In this document: positions 32,360 through 42,711 of the stretch, piece after piece
Layout of the letters: each line of letters begins with the position of its first letter
Position numbering within the stretch: the first letter of the stretch is position 1
From: Aquarana catesbeiana
Taxonomy: Eukaryota > Chordata > Amphibia > Anura > Ranidae
Length of the DNA stretch: 64,000 nt
Assembly (NCBI RefSeq): GCF_042186555.1
Contig: NC_133326.1
Location: forward strand, 590,380,574-590,444,573
Direction: 5' to 3'
Translations under genes and position numbers: made by a program
Notes under the pieces: generated by a model
The model's database searches: none
The model's input: the letters and a program-made list of their open reading frames with translations, nothing else
Told to the model about the DNA's origin: nothing

Positions 32360-33924
32360 ATAGTATTGCTGTTGCACGTTGAGTTCACACACCCCCCTAA
32401 AAGGGAGCGCCATTCACCCCATCCTTTATTTACCCTAGAGAATAAAATGGCGGTCATTGCAATACTTTTTTTCACACCGTATTTGCGCAACGGTCTTATA
32501 AGTGCGCTTTTTTGGGAAAAAAATTAACTTTTTTGAATAAAAAAATAAGACAACAGTAAAGTTAGCCCAATTTTTTTATATTGTGAAAGGTAATGTTACG
32601 CCGAGTAAATTGATACCCAACATGTCGCGCTTCAAAATTTCACCCGCTCGTGGAATGGCATCAAAATTTTACCCTCAAAAATCTCCATAGGCGACATTTA
32701 CAAAATTCTACAGGTTGCATGTTTTGCCTTACAGAGGAGGTCTAGGGCTAGAATTATTGCTCTCGCTCTAACGATCGCAGCGATACCTCACATGTGTGGT
32801 TTGACCACCGTTTTCATATGCGGCACTACTCACATATGTGTTCACTTCTGCGTGCGAGCTCGTCGGGCAGGGCTTTTTAAACATTTTTTTTTTTTAATTT
32901 TACATGATTATATTTATTTTTACACTGTTTAAAAAAAAAAAAAATGTGCCACTTTTATTCCTATTACAAGGAATATAAACATCCCTTGTAATAGAAAAAA
33001 GCAGGACAGGTCCTCTTAAATATGAGATCTGGGGTCAAAAAGACCTCAGATCTCATATTTACACTAAAATGCAATAAAAAAAGAAAAGACATTGAAAAAA
33101 ATGTGCCTTTAAGATGTATGGGTGGAAGTGACGATTTGACGTCGCTTCCGCCCTGCAGTGTCATGGAGACACTGGCTAGGCAACAGGCGCAATCGCCTCC
33201 GCCGCTGCCGACGGCTCCGGTAAGCAGCAAAGGGCACTGGATCGCGGCGGGAGGGGGGGCACCCTCTCCCACCACCGATAAAAGTGATCTCGCGGCAAAT
33301 CTGCCACAGAGACCACTTTTATCTTGTAGCCGACCGCCGGCCGAAAACGGGGATACCAGGGTTATGGCAGTTAGCTGCTGCCATAACAACGATATCCGTC
33401 CCCAAATAAGGGACGTACATCAGAGTGCGGAGGTCGGTAAGTGGTTAAGGAGTCAGCATACTAAGTCATTTTGGACAATTTCATACTCCCAGCTTTGTGG
33501 GAACAGTTTGGGGATGACCCCTTCCTGTTCCAACATAGCTGCCCACCAGTGCACAAAGCAAGGTCCATAAAGACATGGATGAGCGAGTTTGGGATGGAGG
33601 AACTTGACTGGCCTGTACAGATTCCTGACCTCAGCCCAATAGAACACCTTTGGCATGAATTAGAGCAGGGACCGTGAGCCAGGCCTTCTTGTCCACATCA
33701 GTGCCTGACCTCACAAATGCGCTTCTGGAAGAATGGTCAAACATTCCCATAGACACACTCCTAAACCTTGTGGACAGCCTTCCCAGAAGAGTTGAAGCTA
33801 TTATAGCTGCAAAGGGTGGGCCAACTCAATATTGAACCCCATGGACTAAGACTGGGATTCCATTAAAGTTTATGTGTGATGTGTGTTTAAAGGCAGGTGG
33901 TAATACATTTGGCAATATAGTGTG

Positions 33925-33930
<6 letters not shown>

Positions 33931-33973
<43 letters not shown>
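33931..33973. repeat. (TA)n microsatellite
   Basis: About 20 TA units between the right end of the split Tc1 and the left end of the next Tc1 element. Both insert at TA, which may explain the pairing. Confidence 0.95.
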
Positions 33974-33976
<3 letters not shown>

Positions 33977-33978
<2 letters not shown>

Positions 33979-35029
33979 GTATCTCACAAATGTGAGTACA
34001 CCCCTCACATTTTTGTAAATATTTTATTATATCTTTTCATGTGGCAACACTGAAGAAATTATACTTTGCTACAATGTAAAGTAGTGAGTGTACAGCTAAC
34101 AGGGTAAATTTGCTGTCACAACACACAGCCATTAATGTCTAAACCACTGGCAACAAAAGTGAGTACACCCCTAAGTGAAAATGTCCAAATTGGGCCCAAT
34201 TAGCTATTTTACCTCCCGGTGTCATGTGACTCAGGTGTGAATGGGGAGCAGGTGTGTTAAATTTGGTATTATCACTCTCAATCTCTCATACTGGTCACTG
34301 GAAGTTCAACATGGCCCCTCATGGCAAAGAACTCTCTGAGGAGCTGAAAAAAAGAATTGTTGCTCTACATAAAGATGACCTAGGCTATAAGAAGACTACC
34401 AAGACCCTGAAACTGAGCTGCAGCACGGTGGCCAAGACCATACAGCGGTTTAACAGGACAGGTTCCACTCAGCACAGGCCTCGCCATGGTCAACCAAAGA
34501 AGTTGAGTGCACATGCTCAGCGTCAAACACACCTCCAAGATGACCACCTTGCTAAAGAAGCTGAGGGTAAAGGTGATTGACTGGCCAAGCATGTCTCCAG
34601 ACCTAAACCCTATTGAGCATCTGTGGGGCATCCTCAAATGGAAGGTGGAGGAGTGCAAGGTCTCTAACATCCACCAGCTCAGTATTGTCATCATGGAGGA
34701 GTGGAAGAGGACTCCAATGCCAACCTGTGAAGCTCTGGTGAACTCCATGCCCAAGAGGGTTATGGCAGTGCTGGAAAATAATGGTGGCCACACAAAATAT
34801 TGACACTTTGTGCCCAATTTGGACATTTTCGCTTAGGGGTGTACTCACTTTTGTTGCCAGCGGTTTAGACATCAATGGCTGTGTGTTGTTATTTTGAGGG
34901 AACAGCAAATTTATGCTGTTATACAAGATGTACACTCACTACTTTACATTGTAGCAAAGTGTCATTCCTTCAGTGTTGTCACATGAAAGCTATAATAAAA
35001 TATTTACAAAAATATGAGGGGTGTAATCA
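33977..35029 (+). mobile_element. Tc1 element with internally deleted transposase
   Basis: The left end CAGTATCTCACAAATGTGAG and the right part, ending AAAATATGAGGGGTGTAATCAC, are inverted repeats of over 200 bp that include GCAACACTGAAGAAATTAT. The last bases at the right are replaced by a CA/TA microsatellite. The same ends form the short MITE at 8336-8588. Confidence 0.85.
34312..34803 (+). pseudogene. Tc1 transposase, internally deleted
   Basis: From ATG at 34312, the N-terminus is the paired-like DNA-binding domain: MAPHGKELSEELKKRIVALH, GYKKTTKTLKLSCSTV and RHGQPKKLSAHAQRQ. The reading frame changes near 34530. The C-terminal end of the DDE domain resumes with VIDWPSMSPDLNPIEHLWGI and ends MAVLENNGGHTKY, stop at 34801-34803. 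The central catalytic region with the first two Asp residues is deleted, so the encoded product is about half the usual 340 aa and inactive. Confidence 0.9.
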
Positions 35030-35171
35030 CACACACACACACACATACATATATATATATCTATATATATATATAGATATATATATCTATATATATATAC
35101 AATTTAAAAAAATAACTTGCATAAACAAATTATATATACATATACCTGTATCTATCTATCTATCTATCTAT
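35027..35171. repeat. compound (CA)n/(TA)n/(CTAT)n microsatellite
   Basis: CA units, then TATATC/TATAGA runs, then a short unique stretch and CTAT units near 35153-35170. It abuts the truncated right end of the Tc1 element. Confidence 0.9.
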
Positions 35172-35350
35172 ATATATTTGACCTGAAAATGTAACTCAAA
35201 GGTAGAGGTTAATATCTTGTTTATTCATTGCACATGTGCTAGGCAGTTTCCGTTAATGGGCTCCCATACAGTATCCCATGGACCAACTGAAGGCAGTCTT
35301 TCAGAAGTCTATACAGCAGACAAAAGTAGGCACAGTATTGTGGGTACATA

Positions 35351-37246
35351 GTTGCCAACATTGCAAAAAAAATATGTGGGACACTTTTTTGGCTGTAGGC
35401 GGAGCCGTGCAATAATTAGGGGGCGGGGCATTCGCTTGTAGGCGTGACCTAGCAAAAAATGACAAGTGCGGCGCGCGAAGCGCGCAGCAGTGAAAAATGG
35501 GCGTGGCTCACGCGTAAAAGTGGGCGTGGCTTAAATGGGCGTGGCACAAGAGGGTGTGGTTAGAGTCTGAGATGAATGAGGGATGGAGAGGGAAAGGGGG
35601 AGAAGGAGAGGGGGAGAGGGGGAGAGGGGGAATGACGGGACAGCAACCCCAGATCCTACACAATAGAAATATGTGTATTCTAGAAAGTTTAACAATCAGC
35701 AGATAAAGATACTCCAAACGCCAGGTGTTAACGCTTCAATCATCCCGGCACCATGGTTGTTATGGTGTCAGGATGATTGAAGCGCATTATTTCTATTATT
35801 ACATTGTAATATAAAATTAAATCATTCAACTCACCATAATGCCGAATCAGTGGGATCCCTGAGCGTGTCACTAGCCACGTCGTCTGCCACCAGCAGAGTC
35901 TGTCCTTGCATCAGGTGCCCCCGGCAGAGTCTGTCCTTGCATCAGGTGCCCCCGGCAGAGTCTGTATAGACCCCCTCAGTGCAGACCCCCTCCATCAGTG
36001 CAGACCCCCTCCATCAGTGCAGACCCCCTCCATCAGTGCAGATCCCCTCCATCAGTGCAGACCCCCTCCATCAGTGCAGACCCCCTCCATCAGTGCAGAT
36101 CCCCTCCATCAGTGCAGATCCCCTCCATCAGTGCAGACCCCCTCCATCAGTGCAGATCCCCTCCATCAGTGCAGACCCCCTCCATCAGTGCAGACTCCAC
36201 CTCTATTAGTGCAGACCCCCCCTCTATTAGTGCAGCCCCCCTCTATTAGTGCAGCCCCCTCCTCTATTAGTGCAGCCCCCCTCTCAGTGCAGCCCCCCTC
36301 TATTAGTGCAGCCCCCCTCAATTAGTGCAGCCCCCTCAATTAGTGCAGCCCCCCCTCTAAAAGTGCAGACCCCCCCCTCAATGCAGCCCCCCTCTATAAG
36401 TGCAGACCCCCTTCAATGCAGCCCCCCCTCTATAAGTGCAGACCCCCCTCAATGCAGCCCCCCCTCAGTTAGTGCAACCACCCCTCAATTAGTGCAGCCC
36501 CCCCTCTATAAGTGCAGACCCTCCCCTCAATGCAGCCCCCCTCTATAAGTGCAGACCCCCCCTCAATTAGTGCAGCCACCCCCCCGTCAATGCAGCCCCC
36601 CCTCTATAAGTGCAGACCCTCCCCTCAATGCAGCCCCCCCTCTATAAGTGCAGACCCCCCCTCAATGCAGCCCCCCTCTATAAGTGCAGACCCCCCTCAA
36701 TGCAGCCCCCCTCAATTAGTGCAGCCACCCCCCCTCAATGCAGCCCCCCCTCTATAAGTGCAGACCCCCCCTCAATGCAGCCCCCCCTCTATAAGTGCAG
36801 ACCCCCCTCACTCCCCGCTCACCCCACTTCAGTGCAGGTGCGGCCGGCCAGTGTTCTGCCTGCCGAGAAAGTTCCCCTCAGCAAATATGGACCCCCTGTA
36901 CTGCGCAGGCACAGCGCTTGCGCAGTACTGGGCAGGGGAACTTAGTTTCGGCAAGACACGCCGCGCCGTCGCAGTTGTCTTCTCCTTCAGTGGAGAGGGG
37001 AGGGGCCGTGCAGCCGCTTCATTGGCTGCACGGATCGAGCCCCCTTCCTCTCTCCACTACACAAGACAGTTACTAGGGGGAAGATAGAGCGGTGGCGCCG
37101 GCCGCCATTTTGCTGGAGCCAGCTGTTCCAAAACAAAAAAAAACATTCCCGATTTTCCTTATGGAAAATCCCGATTCGGGACACCCTCCATCCGGGACGA
37201 GGGTCCCAAAATCGGGATTGTCCCGGGAAAATCGGGACTGTTGGCA
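35351..37246. mobile_element. DNA transposon-like element with minisatellite core, 1.9 kb
   Basis: The ends CATAGTTGCCAAC and GTTGGCAACTATG are inverted, with TGGGTA on both sides (the flanks are GTGGGTA/C and GTGGGTA/G). If the terminal C is part of the TSD this is a 7-of-8 hAT-like duplication; otherwise the TSD is 6 bp. The right subterminal region is rich in TCCCGATTTT/AAATCGGGA words. It encodes no transposase. The centre is the minisatellite at 35975-36825. Confidence 0.7.
35975..36825. repeat. 19-bp minisatellite and derived units
   Basis: Units of CAGTGCAGACCCCCTCCAT (19 bp) run from 35975 to about 36195. They are followed by variants with CTCTATTAGTGCAGCCCCC and CTCTATAAGTGCAGACCCCC alternating with CTCAATGCAGCCCC. 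A unit length not divisible by three, and lacking stops in any frame, produces long repetitive open frames in all three plus-strand frames. None is likely to be a gene. Confidence 0.93.
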
Positions 37247-37254
37247 ACTATGTG

Positions 37255-38845
37255 GGTAGGCACTGTACTGTAATCAGCTATTTCAGAAAAAGAGGATGTA
37301 AACAAAACAGGAGCATTGTGGGTCGGTAGCTACAAGTATCAAAATTCATATCGGAGTCATATTTGATTTATTTTTATCTCTAGATGTTGGAGAGGGTATG
37401 GGGGCTTATACAAAAATGTTTAATTCCACTTTGACGATTACTTCTCTTACATTTGCTGGTAAAGGTTCATTCTCACATAAACTATTGAAAACAGATCCTT
37501 ACCAGTGTGTGATAAATCCTTGGAATGGTATGTATGTATAATCTTGTAAAACATCTCCATTGCACAAGAATCTGTATACCACTTGCTATCTTCCCCTGCC
37601 CTCGTTTGTTCAAAGAATCATTGTTGCTGAGCCTAGCCAAGCAGGCTTTCGAAAAATGATTTTACCAAAAATAAATAAGGAAAATAAAATCTGCAGCTGC
37701 AGTGTTCATCAAAACAAATAGCTAATGGGTTTGTACCTTTCATGAGTTTATAGCAGAGAGATAAAGGTTGAACTCCTTTTTTACACATCGTGAGATTTCC
37801 TTGTAAATTTAAGACATGCTTGGGGCCGTTATTTCGTTGAATAAATGTTGTCATTTGCTTGTCATCTTCACAGCCTTTCCTGAAGATTAGTGTGAGATTT
37901 TATAGCTCCGATGGAACGTGCTGTTCTGTGTGTGCATGTATATGTTTTTTTTCCCCTTCTTTACTTCTCGTGCGTTTGCAAGAAGCTTGTAATCGAGTGG
38001 ATTAAAAACATAATTGGAAACTAGGTAGAGATAAGCAAGTGATGAACTATATGGCTGTGGTGTGCCAAAGCAGCACCACAGCACACAAAACACAGTCTTA
38101 GATTGTAAATCCATCCTACATTAATGACCGCTGAGAGGACTGGAAGGTACATCTTCGGGCTGGAATTGATTTCAAACAGAAAAATCACGCGACTGCTGAT
38201 ATTAATCACAGGACAGTGGAGTGCTTTTATCCTGCAGAAATAGTTGCCGATTCAAACTGGCCTAAAACTTTATACGATTTCCGATCCATCAGTGTCTGCC
38301 AGTGTATACAGGCTCATATTTAGCCAGAAGTCTTCTGCTGTAAAACACCTTCAACTTGTTGTGGGATTTCATAGAAGTCTTAGAGGTGTAATGAGGATTT
38401 AAATATAAACTACAACATATTTATGAACCGGGAACATCATCGCTGTATTTCCATTTAAGGCTGTATTCACAACTGAGCAGAGCGATTTTCTGGTGTTTTT
38501 ATTTGAGAGTTCTGAAAACATATACAAGCATTTTACAAGTGTATTACAAGTGTTTTACATGTGTGTTCAAGCTTCACTTGTTTTTATTTTAGCCAATAGA
38601 AAGCACTAGGGGGAGAAGATTAGTGGTAGAGAGGTGCTGTTTGCCTGGAAAATGTGCAACACTTGTAAAATACTAATGCCGCACAATTTCAGGTGTTTCC
38701 ATTGAACTCTATGGGGCCAAAAATGCTCCAGTTTGCCTGAAAAGAAGCTCAGGTACTTTTTAAATGACAGGCATTTTGCTACAGGCAACATTCTATTCAA
38801 TTCTAGTCTCAGCTGATCAGAACATCTTTTTCCAAGTGGCTTCTT
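37255..38845. other. unclassified sequence, possibly unique host DNA
   Basis: About 1.6 kb without element ends, tandem repeats or coding signals that I recognise. It is one of the few stretches here that may be single copy. Confidence 0.4.
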
Positions 38846-39185
38846 CAAGGCGCGTTTAAGGTGGTCAGATGAGACTAAAATTTTATTATTTGGCCTCAAC
38901 ACCAAACGATATGTCTAATGGAAATCTAATACAGCTCACCATCCAAATAACACTATTCTTACAGTAAAGCATTGGGGTGGTAATATCCTGTTATGAGGGG
39001 GTTTCTCTGCAGCAGGGACTGGAGCACTTGTCAGGATAGAAGAAACATGGATGGGGCAAAATACCATCAAATTCTTGTGGAAAATCTGCTGCCCTCTGCC
39101 ACAAAGTTGTCAATGGGAAGAAGGATTATCTTCCAACATGACAATGACCCAGAGCACACAGCAAAAATTTCCACACAGTGGTTAA

Positions 39186-40325
39186 CCAGTTCAGATCTGT
39201 GCTATAGCCGAATGACAGCTACATCGCGGACCTGCTTTGCAGTGCGCTCTGTGATCAGCGAGTCTATGTGACTCGCTGGATCACAGATCGGAATAAGAGG
39301 TTGATCCCGACCCCTTACCACGTGATCAGCTGCCAATGGCATCATCATGTGATGTCAACAAAGGCGGTAATCGGCTATTTTTTTCTCCTCGTGCTGACAG
39401 CGTGAGGAGAAAAAAAAAGCTGATCACCGGCGGCTGTGAGAGGGACATCAGTCCCAATCACGGTGAGCTGCCGCCAGATCATCTGTGCCCCCTGCCAGTG
39501 TCACCTAGCAACAGTGCTGCCTACCAGTGCCCACCAGCGCCACCCATCAGTGCCCACATTGCCACCCATCAGTGCCCACAGTGCCACCCATCAGTGCCCA
39601 CAATCAGTGCCTCAACAACAGTGCTGCACATCAGTGCCACCTATCAGTGCCCATCAGTGTCACCTACCAGTGCCCATCAGTGCCACCCATCAGTGCCCAT
39701 CAGTGCCACCTATCAGTGCCACCTATCAGTGTCCATTAATGCCATTTATCAGTGGTACCTATCAGTGCCCATCAGTGCCACCCATCCGTGCCCCCCATCA
39801 GTGCACCCATCCGTGCCACCCATCAGGGCCCATCAGTGCCATCTTATCAGTGGCCATCAGTGCCACCTTATCTGTGCCCATCAGTACTGCCTTATCTGTG
39901 CCCATCAGTGCCACCTTATCTGTGCCTATCAGTGCTGCCTTAACTGTGCCTTAACTGTGCCTATCAGTGCCCACCAGTGCAGCCTATCAGTGCCCACCAG
40001 TGCAGCCTTTCAGTGCCCACCAGTGCAGCCTATCAGTGCCCACCAGTGCTGCCTCATTAGCGCATATCAATGAAAGAGAAAAATTACTTGTTTGCAAAAT
40101 TTTATATCAAACTATTAAACATGCTTTTTTTTTCAAAAGTTTCCATCTTTTTTTGTTTGTTTAGTAAAAAATAAAAATCCCAGCTGTGATTTAATACCAC
40201 CAAAAGAAAGCTCTATTTGTGGGGAAAAAAATGATAAAAATTTCATTTGGGTACAGTGTTGTATGACCGCGCAATTGTCATTTAAAGTGCGTCAGCACTG
40301 AAAACTGAAAGCTGAAAGCAAGAGG
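39186..40325. mobile_element. TTAA-flanked piggyBac-type non-autonomous element, 1.14 kb
   Basis: TTAA lies at 39182-39185 and 40326-40329, and the flanking Tc1 gene is continuous across it. The ends read CCAGTTCAG and the complement of GCAAGAGG, so only the outer CC...GG is clearly inverted. The interior has AGCGAGTCTATGTGACTCGCT (a hairpin near 39258-39278), a minisatellite and an AT-rich right part with CACCAAAAGAAAGCTCTATT. It encodes no protein. Confidence 0.8.
39480..40060. repeat. CAGTGCCCATCAGTGCCACC minisatellite
   Basis: Variable units of about 10 and 20 bp built on (A/C)TCAGTGCC, with ACCTATCAGTGCC, CTTATCTGTGCC and CACCAGTGCAGCC subtypes from left to right. Open frames across it are repeat artefacts. 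Confidence 0.92.
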
Positions 40326-40789
40326 TTAAAGGAGAAAGGGTGAATGTCCTTCCATGGCATAGTCAGAGCCCAGACTTAAACCACATTGAAAATCTGTGGA
40401 ATGACTTGAAGACTGCAATCCATAAACGGTCACCATCAAATTTAACTGAACTTGAGCAGTTCTGCAAAGAAGAGTGGGCAAATATTGCAAAGTCTAGATG
40501 TGCAAAGTTAGTAGAGACATATCCCAACAGACTAAAGGCTGTAATTAAATCAAAAGGTGGTTCCACAAAATACTGACATAAGGGGGTGATCCTTTTTCCA
40601 AATAGTGATTTTTTTTTCTGACATGTTGATGTTGTATCTTTCACTTGGATGTTATAAGTTGCACTGAGTACATACAGCTGGATAAAACAAAAACGGTGTC
40701 TGTCTTCATTTCAGACTGCAAAGCAACAAAATGTAATTATTTTAAAAGGGGGGGGGGTTCTTTTCTATACCCACTGTACTTTTTATTGG

Positions 40790-42240
40790 GACTCTTACAA
40801 CCCCGGGAGCACTGAAGAAGGCAGTAATTGGCTGGAAATGTATATATGCACAAAACAATGACTATAGAATTATTCTGTTCAGCTTTTTTTGTTCTTACCT
40901 GCAATATCTCCATACTATTTTCTCTCCCTACATTTTGCTATTATTTTCATTGATCTAGCAACATAGCATCCCTTCATTGTTTTATCTCTTTTCTCTCTCC
41001 TTTGTAACCTAATTAATTTTTTCCTCCATTCCCTAGTCATATCATATTCACACCTTTGTGCTTTTTTATTTGTTGCCATGGCTCTCTCACTCACTGCTGG
41101 ATTATTTATAGTTTCCCCAAATTTTAGCATCATTACAATATAAAGTAAGCTTTCTCACCCCTCCACTGACCCTGTTTAGTTGCCATCAGTCCTATATTTA
41201 TATCTAACCTAGGTGTTTATTAAAAACTGATGTTTTTCTACAGAAAATGGCACTTGGAGTATAGATATAGGGGTTTAATTGGGAAATATGACAAATGAAG
41301 CCTTCGACACTATTCATTATTGTGAATCAGGTGAATGTGGCAGCCAGTGAACAGTCATTGAATATCACAAGTGCAGTATCCTAAATTAAATAAAAAAGCT
41401 CTGTTAGATTACAGTCAGGAAGCAAACTTTGAAGATGGGCCTTGCCTGGCAGTGTGACTTCTTGTACCCTTGCAAACTTATGCAACAAAAAACTATTTTT
41501 TTTAACATAAATTGCTAAAACAGTTTGAGCATTTTTGTGTTCTGACTAAATGGTAAGTGTACTGCTACATTTTTTGTATTATATAGTTTATGCACCTCTA
41601 TTGCTAGTTATACTATACATCAAGTGCCATTTGTACAAATAAAACAGTCAAAACAGCTTTTAAGCCAGCACACCAATTTCCCAGCTGGAGCTGTCCACGG
41701 TGCTAAAATGTTGTTTTTACAAAATTTTTTGCATTGGAGGAGTTAACTGTCAGTTTGTTTATTATGATTATTATACAGGATTTATAGAGAGCCAACAGTT
41801 TGCACAGTGCTTTACAACATAGGGGTGACAATACAATTCAGGAGGAATCAAAGGGCCTTGCTAGTTAGAACTTACAATCTAAAAGGGAAGGTCAAATGAT
41901 ACAAAAGGCAATAACTGTGGGGGATGAGCTGATAGAGATAAATATTCAAACAAACAAACAAAAAAAAAAAACAGGCCTGTCTCCACCTACATAAGTTGTA
42001 GGTATGGCTTTCCTTCTTTATATGGTTTAAGTACCAATCATCTGGTTGTATGTTTGTTGGTCTGGATCTGCTGTAAAATGTGCAATTGTCTCCAAGCTGG
42101 TGTGATATGGGTGGGAGCCTATGATTGCAGATTATGCAAATAAAGTGAGTTATTGTAAAGTGCCTTCAAAATACCTTGGGTCCAATGAAAATCATGCTGA
42201 ACTATGTTAAATATTTTTATTCTACATGCAGTGTAATGTG
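40790..42240. other. unclassified sequence with a dispersed-repeat fragment
   Basis: No gene recognised. 41745-41900 (GGATTTATAGAGAGCCAACA, then GCACAGTGCTTTACAACAT) resembles a dispersed vertebrate repeat, family not assigned. 40812-40840 carries a CTGAAGA...GAAATG motif discussed under findings. Confidence 0.4.
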
Positions 42241-42242
42241 CC

Positions 42243-42568
42243 CACACTGCATGGGTTAACTGTAAGATCAATTTTGCCTAGGGGAGAAGAGTGTGGAGAT
42301 AAGATATACTTACCTAATCGGTTGCTCCTCCGAGTGCAAGACTGATCCCGGCCGCTCCTGCCCCCCCGACGCCAGCAGTCTTTTGCATGGACTGTTTCTG
42401 AGTCTGACATCATCATGCCCTTAGACCAGCTCTGGATGTGAGGAGGACAGGAACAGTCCACTACTGGATGGGGGGGGAGAGCTGTTTTCCGGAGGATCAA
42501 AGGATTAAGTAAGTGTAGCCTTTTGGTGCACCCCTGGACAAAACAAGCAGTTAACCCATGCAGTGGGG
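42243..42568. mobile_element. hairpin-ended MITE, about 325 bp
   Basis: CACTGCATGGGTTAACTG at the left and CAGTTAACCCATGCAGTG at the right are perfect 18-bp inverted repeats. The interior is GC-rich and non-coding. TSD not clear, superfamily unknown. Confidence 0.65.
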
Positions 42569-42711
42569 CTACAGCCCCACTGCATAAACAAAAAATAAAT
42601 AAATCCCAGAGTTCTTCTTTAAACTGTATTTTTTGTGTTAATAAAAAAGCTTATTTTGTCAATAGACTCCATTTACATATGATATGGTTGCTTAAGGGAC
42701 CAGGTAAGGGG

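Larger units (their letters stand above)
25149..32431. mobile_element. foldback element with 16-bp TSD, split by a LINE
   Basis: A perfect 16-bp duplication ACCCTAGAGAATAAAA flanks it (25133-25148 and 32432-32447). Its arms, about 25231-25605 and 26256-26564 continuing at 32376-32431, are inverted: GGATGGGGTGAATGGCGCTC at the left, GAGCGCCATTCACCCCATCC at the right. About 650 bp of unique loop lie between them. No protein is encoded. TSDs of this length usually mean target-primed reverse transcription rather than cut-and-paste, which is odd for a palindrome. The loop contains an AATAAA (minus, 25858-25863) and the motif GATGATGAAATGCG (minus, 26007-26020). Confidence 0.78.
25019..33444. mobile_element. 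piggyBac-type non-autonomous element, split by a foldback and LINE
   Basis: It is flanked by TTAA on both sides (25015-25018 and 33445-33448) within the Tc1 sequence; joining the flanks restores the uninterrupted motif ACTCTTAAGGAGTCAGC. The ends CCACTTAAGGACC and the complement of GGTCGGTAAGTGG are imperfect inverted repeats, like the CCACTTCCCGCCCGG end of the piggyBac at 52921. Its own sequence is 25019-25148 plus 32448-33444 (about 1.1 kb) and has no transposase. It includes an inverted repeat around 33010-33060 (TATGAGATCTGGGGTC against GACCTCAGATCTCATA). Confidence 0.82.
9357..33922. mobile_element. Tc1/mariner foldback MITE split in three by nested insertions
   Basis: Three separated pieces, 9357-9426, 24751-25018 and 33445-33922, align consecutively to the family seen at 7390-8314. 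The left end reads ttaccaaaagtattgtgac and the right end reads aatacatttggcaatatag. The first gap is the Harbinger element and the second is the TTAA-flanked piggyBac-type element. The right piece keeps a C-terminal transposase remnant, 33537-33676 plus, with WMSEFG, LDWPVQ and PDLSPIEHLW motifs typical of Tc1 enzymes. It is the oldest layer of the nest. It is a MITE-like relic with no functional enzyme. Confidence 0.85.
38855..40576 (+). pseudogene. Tc1 transposase, truncated, interrupted and with stops
   Basis: The first piece (to 39185) shows DETKILLFGLNTKRYV, a stop, NTAHHPNNTILTVKHWGG, a further stop, then after a frame change MDGAKYHQILVENLLPSATK and IIFQHDNDPEHTA, the strand with the second catalytic Asp. 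After the inserted element, the second piece (from 40326) continues VNVLPWHSQSPDLNHIENLW (final acidic residue of the DDE triad) to IKSKGGSTKY and TGA at 40574-40576. Motif order and spacing are those of Tc1 enzymes. Several stops and the insertion make it inactive. Confidence 0.9.
38850..40789 (+). mobile_element. Tc1 element of a third family, 5'-truncated and split
   Basis: It carries the C-terminal two-thirds of a Tc1 transposase in two pieces around a TTAA-flanked insertion (39186-40325). It then runs through the 3' flank to a terminus near TTCTTTTCTATACCCACTG. The left end and N-terminal DNA-binding region are missing. Confidence 0.82.

Noticed and set aside
25019..33444. Kolobok superfamily for the TTAA-flanked elements
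   Set aside because: Kolobok also uses TTAA, but the CCACTT terminus resembles the end of the piggyBac element at 52921, so piggyBac is preferred. Not fully excluded for 39186-40325.
35906..36945. Cys/Ser/Pro-rich repeat proteins in three frames
   Set aside because: Artefact of a 19-bp minisatellite without stops.
37255..38845. Possible host exon or conserved non-coding element
   Set aside because: No open frame with splice signals or recognisable domain; cannot be supported without cross-species alignment.
39336..40073. Pro/Ser/Ala-rich frame of 245 codons
   Set aside because: It spans the CAGTGCC minisatellite inside a TTAA-flanked element, with an equally long frame in another phase.
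41745..41900. tRNA-derived SINE
   Set aside because: No A-box/B-box pair or tail that I can recognise; kept only as an unassigned dispersed repeat fragment.
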